From Mortierella alpina (taxonomy: Eukaryota; Mortierellomycota; Mortierellomycetes; Mortierellales; Mortierellaceae): a DNA stretch of 64,000 nt. This document shows positions 23,098 through 34,075 of the stretch, piece after piece (position 1 is the stretch's first letter; each line of letters starts with the position of its first letter). A model generated the notes under the pieces. That model had not been told where the DNA came from. It saw only the letters and a list, made by a program, of their open reading frames with translations, and searched no databases. The position numbers and the translations under genes were made by a program. The DNA is taken from positions 620,001 to 684,000 of the forward strand of contig JANATF010000006.1 in the NCBI GenBank assembly GCA_029449245.1. The letters run 5' to 3'.

Positions 23098-23650
23098 GTT
23101 GTCGTAGTGGGGTATTTATTTATCTTTTTTCTTTTTTGTTGCGTCTGTTGGAGGCGAAGGGTTGGGTGCAAGACGGTGGTGAATATGCGTTCGCCTTTCG
23201 GGACTCACAACGACTATTGAGGAGTGTGAAAGAAAAAGGAAGGGGAATGGATGAACAGACACATAGCAAACCCCCCCACCCCCCGTCCCCGCATCTTGAG
23301 AATCATCATTGTTATTGGACATGCAGGAGGACTAGGGATCTGCGATGAGATGCGCTGCGCTTATTCCAGGTTCAACCAAAGAGAGCAAATGCGCTATGCT
23401 TGTCGCGATGCACACAGGCCGCTTGGGCGTCACGGCAGTGCATGACAATTCCTTTCTCAGCTAATGATGATTATTAGTGTTTACCGTGTTGAGAATGGTA
23501 ATGTCGCAGGATCAGCGGGATCAGCGGGAGGTGGGCGCGTTCAACACGTTCAAAGTAGCCAGCATTACAACGTGGCCTGTGAAGATCGGAAAAGGTTTCA
23601 GATTGCTTAATGATTTTTTTTTTTGGATTCTATATAAAGTATATCGAGAT
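23098..23650. other. intergenic between pyruvate kinase and secreted-protein gene
   Basis: Contains the upstream region of the secreted-protein gene and the 3' flank of pyruvate kinase, including a T-run near 23611-23623. No gene seen. Confidence 0.45.
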
Positions 23651-26060
23651 CTAAGCAACGACAATGCGCATGGTGTTGGTGTTTCCATAGCCGGAGCGGA
23701 AGCCCTGGATGACAATGACGGTCTGTCCGTGCTTGAGCAGACCAACCTGGATGGCCTGGTCCATGCCCCACCGCAGTCTCTTGTCAACATCCTCCTGCCA
23801 GTCTTCGACCTTGGGCTCCTTGTAAATAAATGGATAGCATCCACGGGACAGGTGAATAGAGCGTGCTGTTGACTCCTTGCGGGTCACAATGATGATGTTG
23901 GATTGAGGACGGTACTTGGAAACCAAACGAGCGGTGTCTCCGTTGGTTGAGAGGACGACAATGGCACCAGCGTTCTGCTCATGTGAGGCCGAAACAGCAG
24001 ATGAGGCAACAGTTTCAGTCGTCTCAGTGGGACGCTGCTGAAGCTGACGGAGCTCGTTGAAGAGTGGGGGGTAGCAAATGGCAGACTCGGCGAGGATGCA
24101 TGTCTCGTCCATGGTGCGGACGGCCTCCAAGGGGTAAGATCCCTTGGCAGTCTCTCCGGACAGCATGACACAGTCGGCTCCGTCCAGAACAGCATTGGCA
24201 ACATCGGACACCTCAGCGCGGGTAGGGCGAGGGTTGTACTAAAGATTGGAGGTAGATGATTAGCACATGGCAAAGCTACACAGCCATGATGAACACCTTA
24301 TCTTCGAGAATAAAAGTCAAGACTTGTACGTGAACTTACAGTCATGGACTCCAACATCTGAGTGGCGCAGATGACGGGCTTGCCGGCAAGGTTGCACTTG
24401 GAGATCATCATCTTCTGGGCAAGAAATACCTGAGCACAGGGGATCTCAATTCCCAAATCTCCACGGGCAACCATCACACCGTCAGTCACAGCGAGAATCT
24501 CGTCAAAGTTCTTGACTCCCTGGTGGTTCTCGATCTTGCTGATAATCCTGATGTGCTTTCCCTTCTCTCCCAAGACCTTGCGGATCTCGAGAACGTCCTC
24601 CGCGCGACGAATAAATGAGGCAAAGACAATGTCGACATTGTTCTCAACTCCGAACTCGAGGTCTCTCTTGTCCTTCTCAGAGAGTGCGGGCAGATCGACC
24701 GCGGTCTTGGGCAGGTTCACTCCCTTGCGCGAGCAGATCTTGCCGTTGTTCAAAGCCTCGACGGTGACGTGGTCAGCCTCGACAGTCAAAACCTTGAAGG
24801 AAAGGACACCGTCGTCAACGTAGATGACCTTGCCAGGGGTGATGACCTTAGTCAGGTTCTTGTAGTCGACGTACATGACCTCGCCTGTGCAGGCCTCGGC
24901 ATATTGGTCGTTGGTTGAGATGATCATCTTGTGTCCAGCAGAGATAGGGACCTCCACATCGTCCTTCATCAATCCCGTGCGGATCTCGGGGCCCTTGGTG
25001 TCAAGGGCGATACCAACGGGGCGTCCGGGGTGCTCTATTAAGTCAGTAGGTACATAACACAAGTTAAGTGTTAGTTTCGTTGGTCATGAAACTGACTTTC
25101 GTGTCAATCTCGACCTCGGCGCAATTCGTCAGAGCTCAAGCCCGAGTTCCTCCAGAGACGGTTCGAAGGGGGCACGAACGCACAATACTGCAACGAGATG
25201 GCCTCCCAAGCAAGAACAAAAGGAAAAGGTAAACGCGGAAAAAGTGAGGTCGAAAGCGGGCAATTAGAGTGCGTGGGTGCCAAGCAGTCCTTTACCACCG
25301 TCGTAGTATGTGTGGGAGAAGATAAGAGAGGGAAATGATAAACAGCGCGGGAATTTAATCGCCTGCCGCCCACCGCCTCGTTGCTTCTCTTCTTTTTTTA
25401 AATAACGTCCAATGCCCGCCTGTCCGATCCGTGTGTTTTAAGGTCTCCGAAGAGAATAGGGAGGATTTGCTGTAGCAAGGTGATCTGATGATGACTTACC
25501 GAGACAGCTCTTGCGGGTGTTGTCAATGACCGACTGGTGGTACTCATATGATCCGTGAGAAAAGTTCTATTGTTGGGACAATCGCAAGTCAGTATCAACA
25601 GATCAGCCCCAGCGGCGCTCAAGTCCCCTATATGCGAACACAACGTTGTTCAAGCTTCAAGCCCACTACTCCTCTGTATTGACGCAGGACATGCATATTT
25701 TTTTTTTGGAATCCAGCCTCTTCATCCTCTGTGGGAAACTTTGATCCAAAAACACCTGTCCTGCACGCTTACCATGCGAACAATGTTCATTCCAGCATCA
25801 CGCAGCTTGCTGAGCATCTCAACCGTGTTGGTCTTTGGGCCTACGCGCGCGAGGTTGCAAGGAAGTTCATCGTTTAATATAAACGCGCATGGAAAACGAA
25901 TGACAAGGCGATCCTGGGCATAGAGAGCGCGCTCAGTGCGCATAGGGCTTTACGTACCGATGGTGCAGATGATGGAGGTCTTGCGAGTGTTGTGGCACTG
26001 GTAGTCGATGTCGAGGGACGATGTCCACTCGAGGTTAGTCTTGATGCTATCGTCCAACAT
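23651..26060 (-). CDS. PYK1: pyruvate kinase
   Basis: Last step of glycolysis: phosphoenolpyruvate + ADP to pyruvate + ATP, cytosolic. Five exons in transcript order: 26060-25958, 25840-25773, 25566-25500, 25034-24340, 24238-23651, giving 506 residues, the normal size. Markers: [19 protein letters not shown] at the N terminus, [22 protein letters not shown], the active-site Lys block ([10 protein letters not shown]), [12 protein letters not shown], and ATQMLESMT joined to [20 protein letters not shown]. The C-terminal domain ends with [13 protein letters not shown]. The third intron is long (465 nt). The upstream region 26150-26250 is a strong polypyrimidine leader on the coding strand, common for highly expressed fungal glycolytic genes. 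Confidence 0.96.
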
Positions 26061-27032
26061 GGTGATATGTCTGGCTTGCTATTGAAAGTGTGTTGAGCGA
26101 AGTGAAGGGCGTTTGGGAGCGGACAAGGAGGCAGAAGATTGCAAAGACAAGTGTGGTGGATGAGGACGATGAAGGAGTGAGGTGGAAAGGAGTGAAGGAG
26201 AAGAGAAGGGAAGAGAAGAGAAGAGGAAGGAAGGAAAGAAAGTCTCTTATCGGCGTATGATCTGTCCAGCCCAACCGATTAAAAAAAAAAATTAGAAAAG
26301 CAATCACAATCAGTTCCACCGAGACAGCCCCCCATTTATCTCACACCGCCTCACTGCAGAGTACAGTACCCAGTCGAGTACGACATGCCCGTTGCTCTCC
26401 TTGGATAAAGACAAGCCTTATCTATTGCTGCTCCACAGAAGCACAGGCACATTAGGTCCAAACACTATTGATGCGTTATCGACGATGAGCGTCATTGCGC
26501 CTAAATCTGCTCTTCCAGTCCCGCTGGTTATCTTGACATCATCCACACTAGCCAGATCTCCGTGGAGCTCTCTGCTTCGGCCATTGCCGCTGCCGCTGCT
26601 ACTGCCGCTGCTACTGCCATTACCACTGCCTAATACAAAACCTATGAAGCTCGCAATCGCCCCATACACTTTCACTAGCCGCAGCTCACCAGTGCACACT
26701 TGCACTGTTGTTGAGATGCAACCGTCTCTTGAGCACTGCCTAAACCTCACGACTGAGGCGACTGAAGTACCATGTATATGTACAGTATAGATCGCATATA
26801 GACCACGGGCTTGTGCTACCAGCTTGCTGCCCGCGACAAGACAAGGATTGGGTGTCCTTGCATATTGACATATTGACTGGCAGGCAGTCGGCTCGGTCAT
26901 TTTGTGACTGCATTTTGGCGGTTGTTTACAGCACTCGGAGTGATCAATTCCCCTGCATTGGTCCACTGCTCCTCTTCTCTACCTGGCATCCTCATCGGCA
27001 GCCCCGGACACACTCGACCAGAATCACACACT
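26061..27032. other. divergent promoter region PYK1 / MRPS11
   Basis: The first 250 bases are the purine-rich (+ strand) leader of pyruvate kinase. A CTG/CCG-rich repeat lies at about 26580-26632. Overlapping open stretches on both strands (26392-26790 +, 26418-26966 -) have no recognisable domain and are probably by-products of the repeat. Confidence 0.5.
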
Positions 27033-27898
27033 ATGTTGTCGGCTATCCCACGCCATGCCCTCAAGGCCACCAGCATTCGTCAAATCCAGTCTGTCAGCAG
27101 CCTCAGGTAACAAGCCGGGAAACAAGCCGGAAACACGCCGGATCACAGAGTCCCATGCAGGTCTCCCAACAGGACGCACTCGACGGACCAAGCTAATCGT
27201 TTCTCTAATCTCACTCTGCTTATTATAGATTCTACACTGCCGGCTCTAATGACAGCACCAACAGCAATAACACCAATAGCAACAGCGGCGGAAGCGACAG
27301 CAAAGCAGAAGGCGCAGAGGCACTCATGAAGATTCTTTCGTCCTCTCCCTCGACATCACTGTCAGGTCACGCCAGCAAAGCCAACACAGCCAAGGGCGGA
27401 CTCAAGGGCTCCAACGCTGCGCTTATTCTGGAGACCCTCTCCAAGGCTACAGAGAACCAGCAACAGGCTTCTCGCTCGTCCAGCCTATTGAACTCTCGGT
27501 TTTTGATGGGAGGATCAGGACGTGGCTTCTTGGGCGAGTCCCAGACCTGCACTCACAACTTGCATATCCATGCATCCATGAACAACACCATTTTGACCTT
27601 GACGGACGCCAACGGTGACCCCGTCACGACTCAGAGCGCAGGTTCTGCAGGATTCAAAAAGTCAGCCCGCTCAGGACCTGAGGCTGGATACCAAGCCATG
27701 ACGAAGCTGATCGAGAAGATTGAGGAGAAGAACGTTCAGATCCAGACGCTGCATGTGTTGATGAAGGGATTTGGACCAGGACGGGATTCGGCTTTCAAGG
27801 CCATCCGCGCCAAGACCAACTGGGACATCAAGAGGATATCCGATACCACGCCTGTTCCTTTCAATGGATGCAGGCCACCCAAGGCTCGTCGTTTGTAA
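27033..27898 (+). CDS. MRPS11: mitochondrial small-subunit ribosomal protein uS11m
   Basis: Component of the mitochondrial 30S-like subunit platform. Exons 27033-27106 and 27229-27898 give 247 residues. Residues 1-24 are basic and amphipathic (MLSAIPRHALKATSIRQIQS), suiting a mitochondrial presequence. An Asn/Ser-rich spacer of about 100 residues follows. The S11 domain fills the C terminus: LHIHASMNNTILTLTD, SAGSAGFKKSARSGPEAGYQA, LMKGFGPGRDSAFKAI and the ending NGCRPPKARRL. The long spacer before S11 is larger than in bacterial S11, as often seen in fungal mitoribosomal proteins. Confidence 0.92.
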
Positions 27899-28286
27899 AT
27901 CGGAAGGAACAGGAGGCTGGGAAGCGGGGGGAGGCGTCCTCGCGAATGGGATTGTTTATATCAGGAACAACAAAAGGATAGAACATGCACTTTAGATCGA
28001 AACAACAAAGTATTCTCTTTGTCAGCATGATGTGCAATAGTTTCGAGAACGATGAACTGTTTTCTATTCTGTTGAATGTTGGCTCTGGCCTTTTGAAGAG
28101 GAGTAACTGATACATGTTGACCAAACACGAAAAGAGCGGTTAGAGCGGGCGGCTTTCTTTCAAAAACAAGAAAAAGGTGTATGCAAATGATCTCTTTTTA
28201 TTCAAAGGAGTATTCCTTCATATATGTACAACAGCTCTTGTGTGGAGGGATAGAGAGAATGAGATCAAAAGGACCGATCAGAACTC
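27899..28286. other. convergent 3' region MRPS11 / alcohol dehydrogenase
   Basis: AT-rich 388-base gap between two stops. It probably holds both 3' UTRs. No gene seen. Confidence 0.5.
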
Positions 28287-29597
28287 TTATTGACGGGAGG
28301 CGGCCTCAGTCTCCATAACAACTCTGTAGCGGGGACGACCGTCCATCATGTGCTTGACAGCAGCGTTAGCATCGCTCATGGGCATCTTCTCGATCCAGGG
28401 GCGGACGTTGTGTGCAGCAGCAAAGTCCAGCATCTCCTGCACGGTATCCTTGCCTCCGATCAAAGAACCAACCATGGAGACATGGCGCGCAATAAAGGCA
28501 TTGCCAGGAATGCTAAGAGGAGCTTCGGGCAAGGCCAAGAGGACAAACTGACCGCGGTTGGCGACCAATTGAAGGATCTCGGCCCAGTTCTGGTTCTTGT
28601 CAAAGCTGGTGCAGATGACAATGTCCATCGACTTGGCAGCAGCTGCCATTTCTTCGGGCTTCTTTGAGCTATCATGTTCCATAAGGTTCCATAGAATAAG
28701 GATTAATGAGAGAGATAAGGGACAAAAAAGATTGGACATAGGGTTCCGACGGTAACAAGGACGATGCGGGGAGCGAAAACACTTACTTGACAAACTTGGA
28801 GGCGCCCAGCTTCTTGGCCTCTTCGCGCTTGCTGTCGCTGGTCGAGATGGCAACGACTTCATCGCACTTCATGGCATGGGCCCACTGGATGGCCAAGTGT
28901 CCCAATCCACCGATACCGATCACACCGACTCTCTTGCCGGGACCAGCACCATGGTGCTTGAGAGGAGCGTAGGTCGTGACACCAGCGCACAGAAGAGGGG
29001 CAGCTATCGTTCGAGTCCAAGTTTGCAGTCAAAAAATCAGTTAGTATCGAGAATAACAAAGATAGAACCTTTTTGAACAATTGTAAAGGTCTGTTGGTTG
29101 TTTATACCTTCAGCAGCCGAGATCTGGGCGGGGATCTTGAAGACATATTCGCCGTTCACTCTAACACGATCGGCATAACCACCATAAGACAGACCACCGC
29201 GGCCATCCTTGAAGGAGTCGTTATAGGTGAACGCCTTCTTCTCGCACATCTGATCGAATCCAGCCTTGCAGTCGTCGCAATCACCACAGGCATCGACCAT
29301 GGCACCGGCACCGACGAGGTCGCCGATCTGGTGGTGGCTGTCTTTGCCCTTTGCAACAACCTTTCCTACAATCTCGTGGCCAGGAATACAGGGTCCGTTC
29401 TTCAACTCTCCCCAACCGCTAGTGATTGTGTGGATATCGGAACCGCAGATGCCGCAATGGGTGATCTCAATCTCAACGTCCTTGGGTCCAATAGGGCGGG
29501 GGTGGTAGCTCCACTGCTTCAAGTTGGCGGTTCCAGTCGAAGCCCAGCCGTGGAAGGAGACGGAGGTGTCTTCGGAAGTCTTAATGTCGGAGGGCAT
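28287..29597 (-). CDS. zinc-dependent alcohol dehydrogenase, cinnamyl-alcohol/ADH6-type
   Basis: Medium-chain NADP(H) alcohol dehydrogenase that reduces aldehydes. Three exons in transcript order: 29597-29108, 29003-28787, 28668-28287, giving 362 residues, typical for the family. Catalytic zinc ligands are in [10 protein letters not shown] and PGHEIVGKV. The structural zinc site is [16 protein letters not shown]. The nucleotide fold has [16 protein letters not shown] and, after the second strand, [12 protein letters not shown]; Ser/Lys rather than Asp at that position favours NADPH. Substrate range cannot be fixed from sequence. A TATA box lies 108 bases upstream of the start. Confidence 0.93.
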
Positions 29598-29704
29598 TGT
29601 TGATGAGTGTGTAGGTGTTGGAGGGAGAGAGAATTGCTGAAGACTGGTTCTTTGAAGTAAGTATATTTTTTTTTATCAAGAGAAACACACGCAAATGAGG
29701 GCGC

Positions 29705-29713
29705 CCTTTTATA
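29705..29713 (-). promoter_or_regulatory. TATA box of the alcohol dehydrogenase gene
   Basis: TATAAAAGG read on the minus strand, 108 bases upstream of the ADH start codon at 29597. Confidence 0.65.
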
Positions 29714-31637
29714 AGACATTTATGGCGCCTAGGTGAAAGTCAACAGAAGAGAGTCTGCTGTATGATGCCTGTGGGCTGTCATTCACATTATTAAGCATAT
29801 CGGGTTCTGTCACCTCCCTAGTGCTCCACTCTACAGAGCTGGAGTATGATTAGACTTGGACTACTCTGTCTCCGGAGATTCGATCATGTTTTTTGGTTTG
29901 GTACTTTTCACTTTTTTCGAGTTCAGCCAGAATTATTAAGCACCCGGATAATCCTCGCTGGATCTGGCAGAACGAATATCCTACAACAACAAGTGCTCTA
30001 GACTACCATGCCTCCTTCACCTGCCTTGCCATACTCTGCGATGTGGTGCAAGAGGTGTCTCCTAAGTGATCGCTGCTGTCTCTATGCTTAATCGTCTCGA
30101 AATGATTCTGCCCTCGTTCTGACATTGGTGCTGCCCTTCAATTGATAAGAGAGTTTGACATTGTAAGAGTCTTCCTCGATGATGGCCAAGGCCGTATGAT
30201 GGCCGAGGCGGGGAAGAGAACATCCTGAGCGCGCCCCTGAGGATATGATATGTACGTGATACTGCGCCGCTGGACTTGGTGTAACTCTTCCTGCATGTAC
30301 AGCGCTCCTGCAAAGGACATTCGCATACGCTGTACTTTGATGATGCTTGCGATATAAAGCTACGCAGCACTCCAAAGTAGCCCGCCAGATACGGTCAGTT
30401 ACATTGCGCTCGTGTGTGCTATCTCTCGTTCGCCCTACTATCCTCAGTCATACCGATGGCCACTAGGTCACAAGAGAATGATAAACACCATACGCCTGGA
30501 TCTCGCTTTATTTACAATGGTGTAGCACCACTGCTAAAGCGCACATGCGCAGTGAACGTTTTACCTGGTAGCTGTTCTCCACTCCTTATTTCTATGATTA
30601 GTCCTACCACCACAGTGCGCAAGCGCTGCACGTGCTTGTCCTTCCCTCCTTTCGCCTACCCTTTGTTGCGGTGTGAGATAAGATAGGGAGTTGCGCCTGT
30701 TTCTCTCCCTTTGGACAGCTTACCTAGCCAGACCCGCCCGCACCGTAGACAACATCACATTTTTTCACTTTCAGTGACGTCCAGATCTGTTTGCAAAGTG
30801 CTATTTTGGTCGGCTGGTCTGCATCATCAGTCAATCCAATGTTGATAGGCAAATGAACGGGTACCATCCTGCAGTTGAGACCTAGAGCATCTCAATTTTC
30901 CGGGGAACGGGTACAATAGTGAAGGGATGGATGCATCGTAGTGTCTTGTATAGCAGAGACAACGCCTTCGCTGATGGCAAATAGAAGGCGGGCTGCAGAT
31001 GTTCATGCAGTGCATGCAGCACAGCGCGGACAGTGTGAGCAAGGCACGAGAGTATTGCGTGCCCAGCATGAGCACTAGGATTGGGTGGCCCTCTGACAAC
31101 AACAGGCTGAGTTGGTCGGTTCGTCATGCAAAAACAAAAGTTGCAGGGTGCAGATGGACGATACTGAAATAGCTATGGTGCTCAAGGTTCAGTGATGCGG
31201 TCAATATGATGTACTGCAGTTGAGTGAGGCCATAGTTGGCAATTGCGGCTGCTTGCTCGTTGGAGCCGTGCTTGGAGACGAGGGCTGGGTGAGGCTGGCT
31301 AAGGGCTCGTGGATGGGCCGCCTGACAACGGCTGGGTGTGGCGCATGGGGAGGGATAGGAGCGAGAGAGAGTGTGAGTGTTAAATGGGCGATGTGAAGGC
31401 GCGAGATACCACGCGCGAGTACAAGTCCAAAAAAAGAGTGGCAAATATGAACTGCATAAATAGATGGCAACGGTGCACAGGTTGCGTTTTTTTAGCCTTT
31501 TTGTTCTGTGCCTTTCTTCTTTCCTGCCAGGAACAGCCTTGACATTCACTCGCCTTTGCGTTGGTCCATTCCACATTCAAAAGAGCGTCTTAGTCCTCCA
31601 CTCTGCTGCCTCACCCCTGCTCGATCAGCCGAATACC
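29714..31637. other. intergenic region without recognised genes
   Basis: About 1.9 kb upstream of the ADH and of the rightward membrane-protein gene. Open stretches here (30062-30375 -, 30827-31127 -, 31124-31576 -) lack domains and splice partners. The right end (31380-31637) probably holds the promoter and leader of the rightward gene. Confidence 0.45.
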
Positions 31638-34075
31638 ATGGCCACTCCCACCCTCACGTTCACTCCCTACTCCACAGTCCTCTATACCTCTCCGCCACTC
31701 CAAACACAGGCTTCCAAATCCAGCTTCCACAACGCACCTACCGCTCCTGGCAGCAAGACTCAACACCCAAACAGACACTCCTTCCCGAACTCCAACGCCC
31801 TTTGGCAGAAGCACCAGCAGCAGATGGAAACGCTCCACCCAGTGCAACTTCTTGAGAAAAACACGACCCAAAAGCATCACCAGCCTTCTCCGCCTGCAGG
31901 ACGTGCTGGGGGACCGCGACTTAGCTTGGACACGTCTCAGGAGTGTCTTCAAAATGTCACGGTCATCCAGCATGGCGACAAAAGCTACCTTAAGCTGTTC
32001 TCCCCAGCCCTGGTTGAATCTCCTGTCAGCTTTCTAGACACCAAGCAGCTCTTTGAAGACAAAAAGATGTGGGAGAACGGTCCCGACGAAGCCTTGCAAA
32101 AGAAGCTGGATTCGGAGAGGCGCGAGGCATACAAAGGTACAGTAGGAAATGAGACGGGCGCCTGGCTTGTCTCGAACTGTGAACCCGAACATTGGTGTAA
32201 GGGCTCCATATTCCCCTTTTTTCCGAATACCTCGCTGCAAATGCGTCTCCTTCGAATATGAGGGATGGAGGAGGTGGTGTGTGAGGGAGAGAGAGAAAAC
32301 CCGTTGTCTCCTTGCGACCTGCTGCTTCAAAGCAGCAGCCGGCCCTTCCTGCCGGGTGCACCCACCGGTCTCGTTCGCAACGAACTTTTTTATGCTCCCC
32401 TTTCTAAGGAGTACGATTCCGCTCCCTGTGGAAAAAATACTATCAAGGAAGCCCCAGAGTCGCGCCCTGGGCAGTGCAGAATTTCCTTCGCCCGATGTTG
32501 TTGTCGCGGGGTTTTTTTGGCTCTGTGCCTGATCAATATCTCTAGCATGGCCCACCTCGCCACATCGCTTGGTTGCGAGATGCTCCGCTTGCTTTCCTTT
32601 GTGTCCGTATTAGTACTTGCTCTACATTTTCCGAAGTCAGTTTGCTTCTCGATGCGTGAAAGTCATGATAGATTGTACTGTACCACTGGGCGGACTTTTA
32701 CCTCTTATCTTTATCCCAGGCTCTTTGCTTCTTGATTGAAGCATCTTTGGGTCTCTGCGCTCACATGTACGCGGTTCTCACGTAGTAGCGAAAGCGTATG
32801 AGTACTGGGTATTTGGCACGCCATAGCACTAGCGAGTGTGCCATTTGATTCGATGGGTGTGGGAATACTGTACATGTTCATTACGGGAATGTCCTACCCA
32901 GCCATCGCACACCCGAGATGCGAACGAGCACGCAGGGGATCGCCTGCATCTATTTTTGGGTCTTGTAGCCTTGTGTATTTTAGACCCTGCTGCCTTGATC
33001 TTTTTTGAGCGCCCGCTTTTGTGTTTGGTGACATCTTCATGACATAAACTCGTTCGATTGAACCGCGGAGGTCTCGGCGACATTTTGTTCCTACTAACCA
33101 ACCTCGTCCTGAACCCTTCGTTGCATAACAGTGCGCTCCAAGCAACAGCTTCGCGGATTCATGCTCGGCCTCTGGCTCGGGTGTCTGATGGGCCTGCTGA
33201 TTGTGCAACAAACTGCCGCCAAGGTCTTTATCCCAGCTCATCTTGCGAGGTAAGAAGCACGACAACTTTGTTGTGCAACTGCACAAACACCAAAAAACAG
33301 GCGCGCGGAGGGGATACATCAGCAAACACGCCTTTAGCTGCTTCGACCTTATCCCTATCCCAGGGATACACCCACCATCTTGCTATCAATAGCACTTGTT
33401 CACTTTCATGCAACAACAGGTGCAAAAACAGAACCTTCTGGTTTGAGCGCGATACTTTCTTCCTTTCAAAGTCGCCGTCTTTTTTTTTTTTTACCAACTC
33501 TACGCCTCCAATTGTACTACGTGTCTTTGCGGTCCGCGCCTTTTGACCCGCTGTCATATGTACTTTTTTGAAGGATGAGCGTGCGGTTATGCGCTTTCTG
33601 CTTTGCCCAAACTCGCTGCAGCCGGCGAATCAAACGCTCAGGATCACCAGCATGCTGCAGCCACCTCTTGTGGACACGATAGAGCATAAATCCGTCAGGC
33701 TGCATTTCGCACTCTGCATATGCACGTCCTCTTTTGTTTGTTTATTCGCCAGCAGAGGCTACTTTCTTTGTGATTGTTCATCACATCGCCACGGAAGAAG
33801 CGCATTACCAGGCCACTTGCTAATATACCCATTTCCTATTGAATTCTTTTAGACGCGACACCTCTCCATTGATGATCCTCGTGATCTTTTTGACTTGTGC
33901 GGCCGTCCTTCGATCTGGAACGAGGTGCATGATGACGGCTATCGCAACCTGTACGGCTGTCTTGACGTGCTTTGCAACATTGATGATGAACCAGAGCCGC
34001 TACTCTAGTGAGTTTCGTCTCTATAGATCTGTGCAAGCATCGTCGTTTGCGTCCTTGGATCCCACTGCGCCCTGA
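31638..34075 (+). CDS. multipass membrane protein of unknown function, with ~1-kb intron
   Basis: I do not recognise the family. Exons 31638-32136, 33132-33249 and 33853-34075 close in frame and give 279 residues. The first 165 residues are hydrophilic and end in a charged helix (FEDKKMWENGPDEALQKKLD). Three hydrophobic segments follow: FMLGLWLGCLMGLLIVQQ, PLMILVIFLTCAAVL and an Ala/Thr/Cys-rich one. The start was chosen for its consensus context (ACCATGG). An in-frame Met at 31464 would add a signal-like N terminus but has poor context. The introns are 995 and 603 nt, far longer than elsewhere in the window. Frame closure and the shared hydrophobic character support the joins, but transcript data are lacking. 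Confidence 0.55.

Noticed and set aside
26418-26966. 182-codon open frame on the minus strand between pyruvate kinase and MRPS11
   Set aside because: It has no recognisable domain and is driven by a CTG/CCG repeat. The opposite strand is equally open.
31464-31637. Signal-peptide-like N-terminal extension in frame with the 279-residue membrane protein
   Set aside because: The Met has poor context, while the downstream ACCATGG is a consensus start. Kept only as an alternative.
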